A stretch of DNA of 64,000 nt from assembly GCA_027922465.2 (NCBI GenBank), contig BQMF02000026.1, positions 62,001 to 126,000 of the forward strand, given 5' to 3'. This document shows positions 46,231 through 58,300 of the stretch, in pieces (position 1 is the first letter of the stretch; every line of letters begins with the position of its first letter). The notes under the pieces were generated by a model. That model had not been told where the DNA came from. It searched no databases and worked only from the letters and a program-made list of their open reading frames with translations. The translations under genes and the position numbers were made by a program. This DNA comes from Turritopsis dohrnii (Eukaryota > Cnidaria > Hydrozoa > Anthoathecata > Oceaniidae).

Positions 46231-47636
46231 TCATTCTTTTCTTTAATTATGTTTGAAAAACTTTTTGTAAATTTGTAGATAATCAAGTAGGATCTGTTCT
46301 TAATAAAAAACAAGTGGATGGTGTCCTGAAAGCTAGCAGATCGTTAGACTGTTGGTTCATATTAGATGTGAAAAAGAATATATGTTGTAACAAGGTTACA
46401 TATGTTCTGATAGGACGGAAATTTTAATAGCACTTTACAATAGGCAAATAGAAGTTGCTAAAAGGAAATTTCAATTTGTTTTACTTAGGAAATTCAAACT
46501 AATATGCTCATTTTACAAATTTGAAATCAATAAATATAGCAAGCAAGTCAATAATTCTGGTAAGGCGGTAAAAATGGTAAGCCCATAACTCTGGTAAGCC
46601 GTTAAATCTAGTATATAAGTCTGGTAAGCCAATAAATCTGGTATATAAGTCGATAAATGTGGTTAGCTGATAACACTGGTAAGCTGATAAATCTATTAAG
46701 CCAATAAATCTGATAAACCAAAAACTTTGGTAAGCAAAAAACTCCGGTTTAAGATAGAAAGCTTGTAAAGCCGATAGAAAACTGGCATAGATAAAGACAA
46801 GAAAAGCAGTTATCATGTCCAGATAGCAGATACAACAATAATCAACCCATACATTACTATATCAACATCACCAAAAGTTTGCAGGACTGCAGGTTATTGT
46901 ATCAGGTAGGTTAGAAAAACCATGGTTAGAATCTCAATGATTCTCAGATTTTCTTGCCTATGATTTCACACTCCAGCATTTTACTTTATAGGTTAAGGGC
47001 AGTGTATACAACTAGAAGCAAAATGGTCATGGGAAAAGAATCATTTGACAAAAAACATCTGTGGACTAGCTTTTTCTTATACAGAAAAAATATTTATTTA
47101 TTAAAATATTTATACTTAGCAATAATAAAATAATAAAAATATCAAACTTTTTAACTTCACTGTTGAGGGACAAACAAAATTAAAACTTATACTAAAATTT
47201 TTTTTAAACAAATTTAACCGAAGTTGCATAGTCAGTAACAATAACTTTATTAAATACATCTTGGAACAACCATTTTTATGAACGTTGAAATCATTTAGAA
47301 GATTCTTTTATTTATGCCAACATATACCATAACTTGCCACCAGTTGATGCTTAGAATTCCAGAAAAAAGAATACAGAATTTTCAATCCAACGATCGAATT
47401 AAGGGAATCGCGATTCGCGATCTGTTTTTACGAAGTCGCGATAATGAAATGACTTAAAAGGTTAAATCGTGATCTCAAACGTCCTTCATTAGCCTGCCTG
47501 AGTAGACCTTGCTCCGCGTGCCATTATCGGTTTTTGAAATGCAAAGTTGTGTTCAACAATGATTAAAAGTTTTGCAATGAGCAAAGATGCGGGCAAATCT
47601 TACGGCTGACGGCAAAACTGCATTTCTGTGTTTTCA
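46231..47636. other. Intergenic with a degenerate ~20-bp tandem repeat
   Basis: Between about 46540 and 46770 a unit like AAGCCGATAAATCTGGT recurs with drift a dozen times. Its minus-strand ORF is an artefact of the repeat. Nothing else is recognised in this stretch. Confidence 0.6.
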
Positions 47637-47911
47637 AGGAGTAGTCCGGCCAAAAATTACATATTAATTTTCTAATTTCATTTGATTAAGCATATTTGAT
47701 TTAGTATGACGCAATAATTTTTTTTTCTTTGTTTAAATATTCTATTGATTAAAAATGGGATTTTAAAGATCTATAGAAATAACTCTCCCTTTCTTGTGAC
47801 GTCATGGTTGTCCTCATGCTTTTTTATTCAAGAGAGAAAAATCAGAAAGTAGTTTGTTTAAAAAATTGTAGAAGAAAATATTGCTTAAATTATAATTTAT
47901 TTATTAAAAAT

Positions 47912-48280
47912 ATGGCGTTTTGTAGCAAAACTTCGAAAAGCATTGTTTTAGAAGAGGAAGAAATAGAAAACTTGGAAGAGGAATCAGATTATGACGACTT
48001 AAACACTTTATGTGAAAATTTTAAATCAGGCTTAAAACCATATCAGTTTGAGCCAGAGGTTGAAATTGACAGTCAAACAGATAATTATGATGAATCTGAT
48101 GATGAAGAACCAGTTTCTTCCACCACTGTTGGCAGTTGCACAGGTCGCTTGAGAAATAAAGATTGGTGTATTTGTCAAAACTGTCAAATAGAATCCCGAA
48201 ATACGTCAAGTACTTCGCATTATGACCTGGACTGTCACATCTTCCATCACCACTTAGTGAACAGATCCCACGCTGTTTGA
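47912..48280 (+). pseudogene. P2X7-receptor C-terminal-domain-like ORF, truncated
   Basis: The open frame from MAFCSKTSKSI has a very acidic stretch (EEEEIENLEEES), then GLKPYQFEPE, another acidic stretch and RLRNKDWCICQNCQIESR. The KPYQFEPE motif and the tryptophan followed by C-x-C-x2-C are those of the zinc-binding P2X7 C-terminal domain, which in cnidarians is often a stand-alone protein. The expected following Cys-Cys and helical part is missing. From about 48205 the frame runs into the antisense of the transposase fragment. Probable internal deletion. Confidence 0.6.
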
Positions 48281-49015
48281 TTTCGCTCCCCAACTTCTGT
48301 TTTTCATTGACCCATGCCTCATTTGCTACACCAATCAAATACTTTTTGTGTATTTCATAATACTACTTTTAGAAATCCAAATCCAAATACTTCTACTTTT
48401 AGAAATCCAAAAAATTCCTGCCAGATTAAAATATTTTGCCATCTTCACATACGTATTTGAGCTAAACAATATGCTTGCGGCGAGTTTAACGTTCCCTTCA
48501 TAGTAACGGTTGCAGAAAGGTTGTCATCTCCATACGGAGAAATGACCATTTACGCAGTAAAGCGTTACCACGAGTGCTGAAGCAGACCGTTTTAATGTTT
48601 TAACTACTGCAGACGATGAGCAGCAAAGACAGTGATTGAGCAACTGAATCAAGGCAGACCAATACACAATAAACATAGCCCCTTTTGTGAAATGAGAATC
48701 GTTTTCAACATCAGATTCATCAGAATCTATGATTTTGAAACTGCTATCAAGATCGACATCCTCTTCATCTGACGAGCTTTCTATTATATGAGGAAAATCC
48801 TGGTCGTTTTCAGAATCAATAACAGTGTCGGGCAAAAAGTTAACTTGAATACCCATTTCAGCTGTTTCGAGGGTCTGGGTATCAGTTTGGGTCTCGGCAT
48901 CTTTTGTTGTTCGAACCATGACGGGATCCACTGTATTTGAACATGCAGCATCTAGTTCCTCAAATTGTTCTTTGTTCAAGATAGCCTCAGCAATGTTTCG
49001 TTTCTTTGTTGCCAT
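48190..49015 (-). pseudogene. Transposase-like gene fragment, internally deleted
   Basis: From ATG 49015 on the minus strand: MATKKRNIAEAILNKEQFEEL, an acidic linker (IIESSSDEEDVDLDSS), then SALIQLLNHCLCC and TLYCVNGHFSVWR, followed after frame breaks by GNVKLAASILFSSNTYVKMA-like and NEAWVNEKQKLGSEIKQRG, then CSLSGDGRCDSPGHNAKYLTY ending near 48205. The last block (GDGRCDSPGHNAKY) is a signature I associate with a large family of transposon-encoded proteins in cnidarians, where the catalytic region continues well beyond. Here it stops at the junction with the P2X7-like ORF. Confidence 0.65.
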
Positions 49016-49988
49016 GACTTCTCTTCTCTCACTAGCAGAACGCTTTTCAATTGTTGGTTGCCTTCGTTGTAAGAAAACTTTGTCGGGATGGCATCTGGTT
49101 TAAGCAATCGTCTTGCTGGTATTCCCAACAGTTCGTTCTTGACAATAAAATAAAATTTTACTTCAGTGAAATCAATATCTGATGGTACGTTTTACTACAA
49201 CACATAATTCATATTCAATCAAACAATTATTTTAAATGCTAAATGCTAGGAATTTCATAGTGGTTCATGGTAAAGCCTAACTTACTTGTAAATCTCTTTG
49301 AAAAAAATCCTCTTCAAAATGTAGATGGCAAAGTCTAGCATCTTTAGGTAAGTTAGTCCTTTTTGATTTTGGCGATCCATATCTTCTTCAACTTATCGTC
49401 TCGTGGTAGCTTGTAAAAACTTACATTTTTACTATGATTTGGTTTTGAATTAAAGCAATCAACTGCACAGCAATGAACCATTTTTATTTTTCGTTTACGT
49501 TTCCCTTAATTTTTAAAATCTAATCGCTTTTAAATTTACTTTTCACTAACTTCTATCTTTTTATAAAGAACAACTACGAGAACATAAGTGACGTCAGAGA
49601 TTAGTAACAGCTGTTTTCGGTACATTTAAAAAAGTTTATTTAAAACTGAAAGAAAACTGTAAACATGAAAAAAAAAAATTATTTCCTACTAAATCAGACT
49701 TCCTCATCACGAAAATGACATTTTCAAAAAAATTTTTTTTTGGCCGGACTACTCCTTTCACTCAATATGGCTGCATAAAGAAACATGCTATCAAAATAAA
49801 TCACAACATCAACAGAGCTTGTTATTTAAACCTACAAGAGAGAAAGAAGAAATATAAATTTTGTAGTGATAGCAAAATCTATGTTTACTGGGTAGCGAAG
49901 TAATGAAAAATAGATCATTATTAAAGCAAAACAGATCGCTAAAACTTTTCGCGATCATACATTTTTTCGTTAATTCGCTCCCTGCAAT

Positions 49989-50902
49989 CAGCGCCGTATC
50001 CAGGCCTAATATGATAGCGTTTGAATGCTATGGGCGCCCAAAAAAATGTCCCAAAAAAGGGAAAAAAATGGGCAGCTAATCTCCTTGATTCTGTACTCTA
50101 CATGATTGCTACAGAAGCTTGACATCCGTTTTCAATCATTCCTCGCTAAATAAACACCTCTTATAGGCGTATAGTCTATCCATTATCAGCAAATCACATC
50201 ACATCTGTCTCTCACGATCTTTGTTTACTAATGTTCGCAACTTTTGCTGTCCTTATGTTGCGCATTGATCATTTCTATTTTGTTTGAAGAGAAATGATGT
50301 AATCACTTTTTGGGCATGTTTTTGCTTCTATGTATTTACGACTGTAATTGACTTATTGTTTTTGTTTGTGGCCACCTGCAATTTCCTTAATTATTATGTA
50401 CAACCTGTCTGAAGAAGGAAAAAATCAATTTCGTTCCTACATCCTTTTTTTAATGTCAACGCTATCGTTATGCAGGAATACAAATCGTTGTGACGTAATT
50501 TGTTTTTCCAAGCAAGGATGCATGGCTCAAAGTAGCAAAAAACATCGAATCTTGAAACACATCACGCACGTGCAATGCAGGAAGATTGTTCGAAGATTCG
50601 ATTCAAAACATAGTTCAAAAGTAAGCTGTTAAATGTAAACAAATCGTTACTAATTACGTGGATGGCTCTAAAGAAGGGAGATTCACATAATCAGCTAATA
50701 ACTAACATACTCAGTATAGCAGGTAGGAAGGAAAGAATTTACATCCATGTGCAAAACTAATTTTAAGCCATTTCAGCCTTTAGAATTACCTAGAACCTCA
50801 AAATTTTCGGGGTCTTTGCCCCCCTTAGCCCCCACTTACAGAGTGCCTCAGACCCCCAGCTGTTTTAACGTTGTCCCCAAATTCGCTCCGGATACGGCAC
50901 TG
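49989..50902. mobile_element. hAT-like element with CAGCGCCGTATCC ends and 5-bp GCAAT duplication
   Basis: CAGCGCCGTATCCAGG at the left pairs with CCGGATACGGCACTG at the right. GCAAT flanks both sides (49984-49988 and 50903-50907). The right side has the C-rich strand GCCCCCCTTAGCCCCCACTT. No transposase is recognised; the open stretch 50348-50632 matches nothing known to me. Confidence 0.82.
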
Positions 50903-51324
50903 GCAATCCTATCTTAACATCAGGTTGACTGAAGAAAAAGTTAAGAAATTGACAATTTCGCCCACTTAAAAAAAACACTGACATAAAATGCATAAAAGAT
51001 TTGGAATATAGATCTTCATGAAAGCCCAAGACATTTGAAACTTTTGCCTGGGATCAACCTCCAAAAGAATCATCCTAGAAATTAATAAAATAACAATCCT
51101 CTGCAGATGTGCCAGTTTGAACAGTAACATAAAAAAATTCCCTAATCTTTCAAGAAAAAAAACTTTGGGCAGCCAGAAAGAACAATTATCATTGAAATAC
51201 CACAATTGCCTTAAAACTTAAAAATGAAGAATTCTTAAAAAACCCATAGATTCATTATGGCTTAATCTTTGTCACATTAGCAAAGTAAGTAATATAGATT
51301 GGAGGGTAGATTCACCGTTTAAGA

Positions 51325-53313
51325 TGGGTTTATTGAATAAGTATGGATACTTAATGAAACTATTAATATTGATAAATCATTTTGGAATAAAAAGTCTTCT
51401 ATGTATTTTACACAGTCCAACAGGACTGGATCAAGATGCAGATAAACTGTACCAACAGCTTAAATTAAAAGGAAAGGAAATTAAAGAGATTACTTGACCA
51501 AAACATAATGAACCAAGAACAATGGGATTTGGTTTTCCCACAGTCTAAGAGGACTGATTCAAGTTTGTTTGACATAACTCTGCTTAGACTACTATTGTGA
51601 AACTTTGTTCTGAAGAGTAACAGTGAATATTGGGATAAAGAGAAAGTTAAAAAAGCTCATAAAGCTGAAATAAAGGGGAACCTAAATCTCAAGTCAAATG
51701 AAAGGAGAATATACTACATTGGTCGACTGGTGGAGGCACGAAATCAGTTATTACACAAACCAAATGTATCGCAATATGTATTTAGAACAATGTGGGTCAG
51801 CATAACAGACATCCTCGATAAACTTGGTTGCCAAGAAGCAACTTCCATTGAAGAACTCAAAATGATGGATATTGAAAATTTACAAACCTCATTCATTAAA
51901 GCTTGTGAACTCTTCAAAATAGAGAAGTCCAGGAAAATCAAGAAAAATTTGAGGAAAATCAACAAAAAATGTTGAAGAATGAAAGTAAAAATTCAACTGA
52001 CGTGAAAGAATGTGAAGAAACTGTTAATGTTTTAAACCAAAATGTCAGACAAATGAAACAAGAGGTCGAATCAAGTTGTCAGTCAGTAGGATCAGGTAAG
52101 TTAATAACAAGCTTAGCAATTATTATCATCAAAAGATGAATTCAGTCTGCTTAATCATGTCTAGTATTGTCTTATTTTTTGTAAAGCTTCAAAAAAAAAA
52201 AAAAAATTAAATTAAACTTACAAGAAACACACAAGATTATTTTACAAAAATATAATACATAAGGCACCTGCTGACATGATACCTACAGTATTCAATAGAC
52301 TCTTGAATCATTATCATTATCCTTATTATTTAGAAATTAACCTTGAGGATTTCAAGAAATTACCAATAAAACTACAGATGTTATCTTTAAATACAAAAGA
52401 GGTCACCTTGAGAAGCGATGGTGAAAGTCATTTTAAAGATATCTTCATTGATACAGTCAGTGGGAAAACAGAGAAGAAAGAAGTTTTAGATACAATCAAT
52501 TGGATATCTGCAAACTTTGATAGAACAAACAGTTTCCTGGAAAGTCTGGACTTGAGCTGGTGTGAATTGAAAGATACTGATATCAAAAACCTTTCAAATG
52601 TCATCCCATTTATTGAAACAGTGATATTATGTTATAACTCTGAAATCACAAGCAAAGGCTTGGATAGCCTAGCAGAATCATTAAAAGAGAATATCAAGTA
52701 TTCACAACTACAATATCTTGATATTAAAGGCATTGAATTAACAGATAGAGGATTAGATATGCTCTCAAATATTTGCCCCCTTGTTGAGGATATACATTTC
52801 ACAAACAATTCGAAACTTCGAGATCATTCTTGGAAGAAGTTTGTTGATCATTACAAAGAGTCTATAATAATCTGTAATCAGAAAACAAAGTCTTTAAATA
52901 TTGATGGAGATCCCTTGTCTCATTTTGCCTAAGATCATTTACTCAGACTGGTGGTAAACATTCAGTTAGATCTAAAATCAAATAGATTTGATCAGTGGTG
53001 GCTTAAAAGCCTTCATGATAAGATTAAAGATTGGAAGAGGCGAGGGCATCCTTTTGAGATTCAACCAATGTGTTTTTCAGGTGTGCAGTTAACACGGAAA
53101 GATATACAAATGGTTTTGCTATTAGAACAAATTGAGTTCGAACACATGGATTTCATTCAAGGAAATAATGCCATACGTTGGTTGGAAATAGAAGTATTTA
53201 CCAAAAACATATCAGAGGATCAAATGAATCAGCTGCAAGATACTTTTGAAATAATAACTTCAAAGGACACCATGCATGAAGCAAAAGAATGGAAGATAAC
53301 AACCCGCATATAA
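51325..53313 (+). pseudogene. HEPN-coiled-coil-LRR gene, copy B, pseudogene
   Basis: Very close to copy A (most 60-base lines differ at zero to four positions). Lesions: a frameshift at about 51470-51500; CGA to TGA at about 51597 within the HEPN domain; a deletion of about 25 bases at 51930; loss of about 270 bases of coiled coil at about 52075; the intron acceptor ATTATTTTAG changed to ATTATTTTAC at 52245; and a TAA stop at about 52930 where copy A reads leucine. The HEPN motif RNQLLH is kept. The LRR part (52276-52932, then 52951-53313) is largely readable. Confidence 0.88.
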
Positions 53314-53985
53314 TTATTATCAAAGAAATTTGAAGAAATCAAAAGGCAACAAAACAATATGAAATAGGAATATTTTTGTGATAATTAATATTTGCACTTT
53401 GTGTAAAGGAATTTTTTATACTTCTGCAGTTTAGTTTGATTAATAATAGATTCAAATTCTTTTTAGTACGAAATAAGAATAAGAACACTCATATTCCATT
53501 TACCTTTTTGTCATCAACAAAGATTCTATTCCTGAAAACAAGTCATGCTGATATTAATCAATGACTTGAAATTTAGTTATCATTAAATCAAAGAGTTTTG
53601 AATAAACTGGAGTATTACATTGAAATTCCTATAGGAAACAGGTCAACAACCAATTTTATTATTATATATTTTCTTAAATGAATCACTTTGAATCTTGTTT
53701 GCAGTTTTTTTTTTCAGAACAAAAATTGTAGTAATAAACAAGAGCAGATATTTTTTCTACCAAACAAAAAGTAATCTGACAACACATAGTGTATATACAT
53801 ACCATTTTATACACCCATACTCATATGTGATTTGGACAGTATGATTTTAGACAAATTAGTTTTAGCATAAATTTAACACATTTCATCTTCAGGAAAAAAC
53901 ACTAAAAGAAAAAGAAAATGACTTGTGTCATTGCTTCAAAATTATGATCCAACAATGCCTTTATGTCACAATTTAACCAAATATA

Positions 53986-54515
53986 TTACTTTTTTATTTA
54001 TTTTTTTTTTAAATGGGTTGCTCCCAGGACGATAGTATAGAGGGTCCGATCTCTCACCAGAGTTTTTAAAAACAGGCACAACAGAAGCAATCTTCCAACA
54101 AGAAGGAAAACAAGATTCATCGATGCACTTCCTGAATAGCCTACAGAGTTTGGGAGAGAGTTTAGGCAAGCATTTTTGTAGAATGATTACAGGGATTTCG
54201 TTGGGACCAGTAGCCTTAGAAGAGTCAAGAGAACTAACAACATCCGCAACCATCTTGGGAGTTATGTTCAGAGAAGACAAATCCATGTCAGTTCTGGGGG
54301 CAATATCGGGCAAAACATGACCAGTGTCATCAAAAGTGGAGTTCCTGCTGAACTGTTTAGCAAAGAGCTCTGCCTTACTAACAGCAGATGTCAACACCTC
54401 AAGACCATTGAAGAGTGGTGGAATCAAAGACTTAACCTTATTCGAAAAGCTCCGACAGATACGCCAGAAATCACGAGACCCAGCAGATTCAGATATAAGC
54501 TGATCAAGGGATATC
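53986..54515 (-). mobile_element. LINE fragment ending in an A-tail within the RT
   Basis: Minus-strand reading from 54517: FWRICRSFSNK, SKAELFAKQFSRNS, SSLDSSKATGPNEIPVIILQ, LSPKLCRLFRKCIDES and VVPVFKNSGERSDPLYYRP. That is the start of a non-LTR RT domain, then about ten unrelated bases and a run of A (AAAAAAAAAAATAAATAAAAAA) at 54008-53990. The element therefore ends in poly(A) directly after the first RT motif instead of after a 3' UTR. It split duplication unit B. Confidence 0.8.
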
Positions 54516-54630
54516 ATTGATCAAAAATTTGAAACCAAATGTTTTCGTCACTCCTAACATCCTAAGAAATAATGGTCATTATATTAATTCCAAGATATTT
54601 TCCTCCTTAAATGTATTTTGATAGAGGGTG

Positions 54631-55362
54631 TAAAAAACAACAACTAAAAAAAAACATTTCCTGGATATTGTTATAGTTTTTGAAATATAAATACTGTGTA
54701 CTAGTAGTATTCTGCTACTACTGATTTTAATACTGAAAAGATAATAAGAATGATAATTTCCGTGAAAAACTAATTAGATAATAAGCTTAATTTCTAATAA
54801 TGTCAAATGATTTTTTTGTCAGTTAATAACAATGTTATTTCTGTGCAGATGAATTCTAAAGTTCTATACCAAGATGACAGTGAAATCAAACTTTTGATAG
54901 TTTTTTCAAAAATTTTTCAAAAATCACTTTTGACACAGGAGGAAAGATATTTTAATAATGTTGTCTAAAAGATGTTTTTATTATTCAAAATTTACTTATT
55001 TACAAAAACAAAAAGGGTAATAACAAAAATTAGGACCTATACATTGTGTTTCTTATCTGATGGAACTACACAATGCCATATCGAGAATTCATTACACAAA
55101 GGCTTTCAAGGAGATTAACATAAAATAAAAATGTCAATGATAGCATTATCATGATTAATAAGAAATCAAAATACGCTAGCATAAAAAGATCTTAAGATAA
55201 GTTTCTTGTATAATAGATAATCAAATCAAATAGAAGAGTTTGTCCGTCAATGAAAATAGTGACCATTATAAGAAATAATTAGCATCTATAAACTTTCAAA
55301 ATGTGAGAGTTTTATATCAATTTTTGTTCTAAAGAAAATAGCAAGATTTCTGTCATCTAATC
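54631..55362. other. Upstream region of copy C, no feature recognised
   Basis: AT-rich, no coding potential. It presumably includes the promoter of the gene starting at 55363. No TATA motif at a convincing position. Confidence 0.45.
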
Positions 55363-58300
55363 ATGGCAGCAGCAGCAGTTGATCAACAAAACATGGCAGA
55401 AACTGTAAAAGGTATGGTAAAAATGTTAATAAGCATTTCTTGCCATAATTCTGTTAAGAATTGGATCTACTTAGAAATGAATTTTTGAAATAAGAAATTT
55501 TCACAACTATTAATGTTCCTAAATATTCTCTTTTGACTTATTTGCTAATTATTCATAACAAGAGCCAGATGACGCAAAACGGTAGCAGCAAAAGTACTTG
55601 CCACAAGAATACTTTTAAATTTGAAATTTTACTTAAAGTTCTTAAACGTTCTGTAAACGTTATTCCTTGAGATATCTTACTGGTGGAAAACAGGCATAAA
55701 CGATATTATAATGTTTAAAATTACTAACTCGTGTAAATAGGGTCTAATCGCAACACACCAGCAATTTAATTTATTAGAAGACAAAAGAATTATACATGCA
55801 TGAGCTGTTTATAACGTACGTTTTTTTTATAAGAGCTTATGTAGAAAAAAAAACGTGTTTCTTCGAAAAAAAAATGTATGTTTTGAATTATAATTTTTTG
55901 AAACCGAAAATGAATTCAAACAGATAACTGCCTTTTTTTAACTCGATTTTTGAAAACCTTGATGTTCAAAGACAGAACAGATAGCTAACAAACGTAGAAA
56001 GTAATAAGAAAGTCTGATCTGTGCTTTACTGACACGAAAAACATATCTATTTTCAAGTGCCAAAGTTCATTGATTCAGTACCATAAAAGTAACTAAAAGT
56101 CCCAGTTTTATGTAGACCTATTTGATTCATGTCCATTCCTTCATCAATTAAGTGATAAAATATCAAAGAAAACGTATTTTAAATGTATGTGATTGAAAAC
56201 CTTCGAAAATTCAAAAGGCTGCATTCGTTCATTAGAATGTATATTGAGTTTTTAGTGGGGATTCGCATACTCTAAATCGTAGGCTAAAAACTGCCGTTTC
56301 GGCCGGAGTAGTAGTAGTAGTAGTAGTAGGAGTAGTAGTAGGAGTCCAAGGGTGTTTTAATACGGTATTCGCTTACGCTGCTACCGTAATAAAATGAGTC
56401 ACTTATTAGAGTTAAATTATTTTTTTTGCAATAACAGCAAGGTTTTTTAAATGATAATAGTTTCTAAATTAGCTTATCTGATGGGAAGTGAAAACCCATC
56501 CATGTCACCCATCTCATTTGACTTATTTGCTAATGCATCACAATAAAATGAATCACTAATAAAGTTAAATTATTTTTGCTCAATAACGGCAAGGTTTTTT
56601 TAAATCGTATGTATATATGTATTTCTATCGACAAAATTAAAATGTCAGAAGCTTTAAGAAGGTCCCTCACCAGTGACAAAAATGAAATTTTATCTTAAAA
56701 CTTGACAAACTGAGAAAATACCAATGACAGATTGTGAACTGTGTGTTTTTTAAGATTGCAAAAAAAACTACAACTGTACAGCAACAAACAAATTGAAGTT
56801 TGAAAGAAAACTTTTGAAACTGTTCTCCTTGTGGGCTAGAAAATAGTGGCCACATTGCCCATAAAAATTTAGTGATTTAAGAAAGTTGACCATAATCACC
56901 AGTAACATAGGTTCTTCTATGAAGTCATAAAACTCCACTCTTATAAGTAATTACTACAGCTAGATGTCTATGTGCAACTGCGACATTACATTTTTGAGCT
57001 TGAATTCAACTTCTAACCTAAACAACTTACAAAAATAATAATTATGTAGAATGAAATTGTCTCCTTTCCCAATTCAAAATTTTAAAATCAATACCTCTTT
57101 AATTTCAGATGGACGTAATAATTCTCTTTGACGTACAAAAAGCCAAACTTGAATTAAGTAACCTTGTTTCTGATGATTTTGAAACTATTCTTTTGAAACT
57201 TTCTTTTATTCCTTTCAGAAAGAGGTGGCAACTTGATAAAAGACAACCAGTTTTGGTTAAAACTCCTCCTTCTCGTCAGTTATTGCGGCAAAGAAGCCTT
57301 GCTTAGAATACTACACAATCAGAAGAATGGCATACCCCGTGATCACAAGGAACTATATCAATTCTTGAAAGATAGAAAGCAAATACTAGATCGTTTGTGC
57401 AGTAAAAAAGTTCTTAAGAAGGCTCAAATGGCACTTCTACTTCCAAAAACACAGGAAACAGATTCAAGCATGTTTGATGTGAGCATCTTGAAAATCGTAA
57501 TAAAAAACTTTAAAGGACTCGATGATAAAAGTTATCTATGGGAGATCAAAAATATCCCAACAGATGAAACAGAGTTTAACAAATTGTGTCGAAACAGAAA
57601 TGACAAATTGATCATATACCTGACACTACTTTTGAATGAGAGGAACGAATTGATGCATCCTCAGAAGAAAATTTTCCCCTTCCAATTCAAAGAAAAATGG
57701 CAGAAAATTGTCAACATTTTGGATAATTTAGGCTATCGGCAAAAAGAAGATAAGCGCGTCATGGATGATTTGCTGAAACATTCGTTGGAGGATGTGGTCA
57801 AAACAAATGAGAACCTGACAGAGGAATTCATTCAAGCGCAAATCGATGTGCTGTATCAATTTGCTCGAGACAGCCAACACAGAGAAGCAGAAATCAAATC
57901 AACACAAATTGAAAACACAGCAGTCTTAGGCCAGTTGCAAGTTTTATGGAAAGAGAACAAAGATACAGTTGATAAACTAAAAGATGAAGTCCAGTGTTTC
58001 AGAAGGACTTGGTCAGGAAGACGAAAAAGAATCCATCGAGATGGAGAAAAGATCAACAACTTGATTAATGAGAATTACAGCAACCTCTTCAAAGTACAAT
58101 CTTTTATGGACAACTTAGAAGACCTTCTAAAAGAAAAGCAAATTCCAGAAAAAGACATTGAAGTGTTGGAACATGAATACAAGCAATTCACAGAATCCAT
58201 ATTAGTGTCAAACCACAGAATTTCTATCTTTTTAAAGGAAATTGATGCGGTGCTACCCAAGAATAGATTATCATCATCTAATGAAGAACGAAATATACAA

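Larger units (their letters stand above)
47637..49756. mobile_element. DNA transposon with AGGAGTAGTCCGGCC ends and TTCA duplication
   Basis: AGGAGTAGTCCGGCCAAAAA at 47637 is mirrored exactly at the right end (TTTTTGGCCGGACTACTCCT, ending 49756). TTCA flanks both sides (47633-47636 and 49757-49760). The 2.1-kb interior carries two converging protein fragments: a P2X7-C-like ORF on plus and a transposase relic on minus. Kolobok elements have TTAA duplications of the same length; superfamily assignment is tentative. Confidence 0.82.
51210..54630 (+). repeat. Segmental duplication, unit B
   Basis: Second copy of 42333-46230, in direct orientation about 8.9 kb downstream. It is interrupted at 53986-54515 by a LINE fragment, and the match to unit A resumes with TTGATCAAAAATTTGAAACCAAATG at about 54518. 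Confidence 0.88.

Noticed and set aside
46508..46816. 102-codon minus-strand ORF rich in YQCYRL-like repeats
   Set aside because: A translation of the degenerate 20-bp tandem repeat, not a protein gene.
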